In this document: piece by piece, positions 34,678 to 36,710 of the stretch
Layout of the letters: each line of letters begins with the position of its first letter
How positions within the stretch are numbered: the first letter of the stretch is position 1
NCBI GenBank assembly: GCA_016764355.1
Contig: JAESSA010000011.1
Span: forward strand, 1 to 36,710
DNA: 36,710 nt
Source of the DNA: Sneathiella sp.
Lineage (GTDB): Bacteria > Pseudomonadota > Alphaproteobacteria > Sneathiellales > Sneathiellaceae
Direction of reading: 5' to 3'
Position numbers and translations under genes: made by a program
Notes under the pieces: generated by a model
Database searches by the model: none
Seen by the model: only the letters and a program-made list of their open reading frames with translations
What the model was told of the DNA's origin: nothing

Positions 34678-35514
34678 TCACATTAGGCCCAAAGATTTAA
34701 GGCTCGTACTTTCATTTGCGCTTACAACCAAATGATCGAGAACACGAATACCTAGCACTGCTGCCGCTGCAACAATTTCATTTGTCATAGATATATCTGC
34801 TTTGGATGGAGTTGTATCCCCCGATGGGTGATTATGCACCAAAATAACAGAAGTTGCACCCAGCTCCAAAGCGCGTTTTACAACTTCTCTGGGATATACT
34901 GCTGTTTGATTTACAGTGCCCTTTTGTTGCAATTCATCAGCAATTAAGTGATTTTTATTGTTAAGAAACAGGACACGGAAATGTTCTACATCTTTCGATC
35001 CCATTATGCCCTGGCAATATTCCAATAAGGACTGCCATGAGCTTAAAATATTTTTCTTTTCTACTTTGGATCTAAGAAGTTTTTCGCCCAACAATTCAGC
35101 AACTTTTAAAGTGGCAACTATTGCGTCCGTTACGGTATCAACTTGCAATAATTCTTCGTGAGATGCCCTTAAAACAGCTGAAAGTGAGCCGAATTTGGTA
35201 ATAAGTTTTTTGGCTAAGGGTTTTGTATCAGCCCGGGCGGATGTGGCAAATAATATCATTTCAAGGAATTCATAATCAGCTAAAGCCGCAGCACCCTGAT
35301 TTATGACTTTTTCTCTTAGTCTTTTGCGGTGGCCTTTTTTGTCATCGATCTTTCCTTTTATATCGCCCGCGGATTCTTCAAGGGTATAGAAAAGGGCCTC
35401 TGGTACGAGTTTCTGGCCAGATGCAGATTCAAAAGGGACAGAACTTTCTTCAGCAGTTGAGTGCAATTGCTGTGAGTTGGATTGTCCCTTTTGGTAATCT
35501 TGATCAGATGGCAT
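34678..35514 (-). CDS. radC: RadC family JAB-domain protein
   Basis: A 278-residue protein with an N-terminal disordered stretch (about 1-55), a helix-hairpin-helix region (GAAALADYEFLEMILFATSARADTKPLAKKLI and FGSLSAVLRASHEELLQV), and a C-terminal JAMM/MPN metalloprotease-like domain with HNHPSGDTTPSKAD supplying the zinc ligands. Despite the name, a role in DNA repair is not established. It is about 40-50 residues longer than E. coli RadC because of the N-terminal extension. Its start overlaps the map stop by 11 bases. Confidence 0.95.
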   Translation of the reverse strand: MPSDQDYQKGQSNSQQLHSTAEESSVPFESASGQKLVPEALFYTLEESAGDIKGKIDDKKGHRKRLREKVINQGAAALADYEFLEMILFATSARADTKPLAKKLITKFGSLSAVLRASHEELLQVDTVTDAIVATLKVAELLGEKLLRSKVEKKNILSSWQSLLEYCQGIMGSKDVEHFRVLFLNNKNHLIADELQQKGTVNQTAVYPREVVKRALELGATSVILVHNHPSGDTTPSKADISMTNEIVAAAAVLGIRVLDHLVVSANESTSLKSLGLM

Positions 35515-36328
35515 AAGGCGGGCTGTTTAATCCTTGAGGCGATTTCGTAAAAATCTCATACCCAGTGTCGGTAACAGCCAGGGAATGTTCAAACTGCGCT
35601 GACAAAGATCGATCTTTTGTCACTGCGGTCCAACCATCTTCTAAAACCTTTACTTGCCACTTTCCAAGATTGATCATGGGCTCAATCGTGAAGATCATTC
35701 CAGAGCGTAGTTCGATGCCTTCGCCGGGGCGGCCATAATGCACAACGTTAGGGACATCGTGAAAGACTTGGCCCAAACCATGACCGCAAAAATCCCGAAC
35801 AACTGAACATCGGTTCTTTTCGGCGTAAGACTGAATGGCATATCCAATATCGCCTAAAGTCGCCCCAGGTTTTACAACGTCGATGCCACGCATAAGACAT
35901 TCATAGGTGATATCGATAAGACGGCGGGCTTTCACGCTTGGTTTTCCCGCCACAAACATACGACTTGTATCACCATGCCATCCGTCAATAGTTGGGGTTA
36001 CGTCAATATTAACGATGTCACCATCTACTAATTTTTTTGGCCCCGGAATACCGTGACACACAACATGATTGATTGACGTGCAAACAGATTTGGTAAAGCC
36101 GCGATACCCAAGGGGCGCACATATGCCGCCGCGCTCGGTAATAAAATCATGGCAGAGAGTATTAATCTCGTCAGTTGTGATCCCAGGCACAACATGTTCG
36201 GTGATCATGTCGAGCGTTTCAGCCGCCAATTGGCCTGCTTTACGCATACCTTCAAAGCCTTCTTCACCGTGCAATTTAATGGCACCGGTGTTTTGGATCG
36301 GGGTATCTTTGCTATTAATATATTTCAT
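35504..36328 (-). CDS. map: Methionine aminopeptidase, type I
   Basis: Map removes the initiator methionine from new proteins. The 274 residues have the five metal ligands in order: NIDVTPTIDGWHGDTSRMF (two Asp), DFCGHGLGQVFHDVPNVVHYG (His), GMIFTIEPMINLG (Glu) and AQFEHSLAVTDTG (Glu). CHGIPGPKKLVDGDI is also typical. It overlaps radC and follows sfsA, an arrangement common in alphaproteobacteria. Confidence 0.98.
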   Translation of the reverse strand: MKYINSKDTPIQNTGAIKLHGEEGFEGMRKAGQLAAETLDMITEHVVPGITTDEINTLCHDFITERGGICAPLGYRGFTKSVCTSINHVVCHGIPGPKKLVDGDIVNIDVTPTIDGWHGDTSRMFVAGKPSVKARRLIDITYECLMRGIDVVKPGATLGDIGYAIQSYAEKNRCSVVRDFCGHGLGQVFHDVPNVVHYGRPGEGIELRSGMIFTIEPMINLGKWQVKVLEDGWTAVTKDRSLSAQFEHSLAVTDTGYEIFTKSPQGLNSPPYAI

Positions 36329-36396
36329 TGGCTTTGGTTTGTTTTAAACTTCAAGTTTCAAGGTACAATCAATTAAAAGAAAAGTCAGCTCGTTTT

Positions 36397-36710
36397 TTAT
36401 TCAACTAATTGGATTGTTGATCCGATTTTAATTTGCGTTGAATTTATTTGGCAACGATAGCAATAAACTTCAACACCTGATAATTTAGCATAGGCAAAAG
36501 CTTCTGCATATGCCGGATCAATATCACCTGCAATGTTAAAGGTCGAGCAGTCATTCCTCTGAACTAAGTAAAACATAACGGCACGATGGCCTGCCTTCAC
36601 CATATTGACAAGTTCGTGTAAATGCTTGGTGCCGCGAGACGTAACGGAGTCGGGAAATTCAGCAGCCCCCCCTGATCGCTTTAACGTGACACTCTTTACT
36701 TCCACGTAGC
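36397..36710 (-). CDS. sfsA: SfsA family protein (sugar fermentation stimulation homologue), partial
   Basis: The C-terminal 104 residues of SfsA; the frame continues past the window edge (a Tyr codon precedes the track's GTG). Motifs are VEVKSVTL, AEFPDSVTSRGTKHLHEL, GHRAVMFYLVQRND, and DIDPAYAEAFAYAKLSGVEVYCYRC. SfsA is a nuclease-like-fold protein first linked to maltose metabolism in E. coli; its role here is unknown. It precedes map by 68 bases. Confidence 0.95.
   Translation of the reverse strand, partial: YVEVKSVTLKRSGGAAEFPDSVTSRGTKHLHELVNMVKAGHRAVMFYLVQRNDCSTFNIAGDIDPAYAEAFAYAKLSGVEVYCYRCQINSTQIKIGSTIQLVE

Overview
The window looks like core chromosome of a free-living alphaproteobacterium with moderate GC. 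The evidence is the gene content: a bacterial NDUFA12 complex I subunit, the DUF1476 zeta inhibitor of F1-ATPase, DUF2155 and DUF3750 proteins, a three-part PurS/PurQ/PurL enzyme, an RNase E with an acidic insert and Arg-rich tail, and the sfsA-map-radC order. I cannot name the genus; a marine Rhodospirillales-like lineage is a guess. I see no insertion sequence, prophage, CRISPR array, rRNA or tRNA.

Layout. 1-6700: the tail of an unidentified gene, NDUFA12, mlaD and DUF2155 on +, converging on a minus-strand operon aroQ-accB-accC-aat. A divergent thiS-thiG fusion and a DUF3750 protein follow, then a short broken-looking ORF. 6720-7908: a tightly overlapped minus-strand cupin-ArsR-SRPBCC operon with twin operator-like palindromes. 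8238-13132: a DsbA-like oxidoreductase and a BepA-like M48 protease (minus), then a divergent gamma-glutamyltransferase-like lipoprotein and an aminotransferase (+), closed by a bidirectional terminator. 13200-21449: RNase E (minus) with a long structured leader, divergent from the cell-wall genes amiC and mrcA; then prfB, which needs a programmed +1 frameshift that the ORF track splits in two. 21565-26563: accessory genes, namely an HxlR regulator divergent from a carboxymuconolactone-decarboxylase-like protein, a periplasmic binding protein, a nitrilase-family enzyme, a Gate-domain membrane protein and an HSL-type esterase. 26690-33298: purC-purS-purQ-purL-bolA-grxD (minus), the ATPase zeta inhibitor (+) and purB (minus). 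33594-36710: TetR and XRE regulators, then sfsA-map-radC (minus).

How it fits together. Most of the window is housekeeping: fatty-acid synthesis entry (AccB/AccC), shikimate pathway (AroQ), thiamine thiazole (ThiSG), purine synthesis (PurC/S/Q/L/B), Fe-S trafficking (BolA/Grx4), peptidoglycan (AmiC/PBP1a), translation termination (RF2), RNA decay (RNase E), N-end processing (Aat, Map) and respiratory control (NDUFA12, zeta).

I found no convincing new multi-gene system. The points most worth a second look are regulatory: the RNase E leader with mutually complementary repeats, an inverted repeat masking the Shine-Dalgarno of the DUF2155 gene, paired operators at the ArsR and HxlR genes, a shared AT-rich element upstream of the TetR and XRE genes, an internal terminator between purC and purS, and a GGT-like lipoprotein that keeps the nucleophile but not the usual substrate-binding residues.
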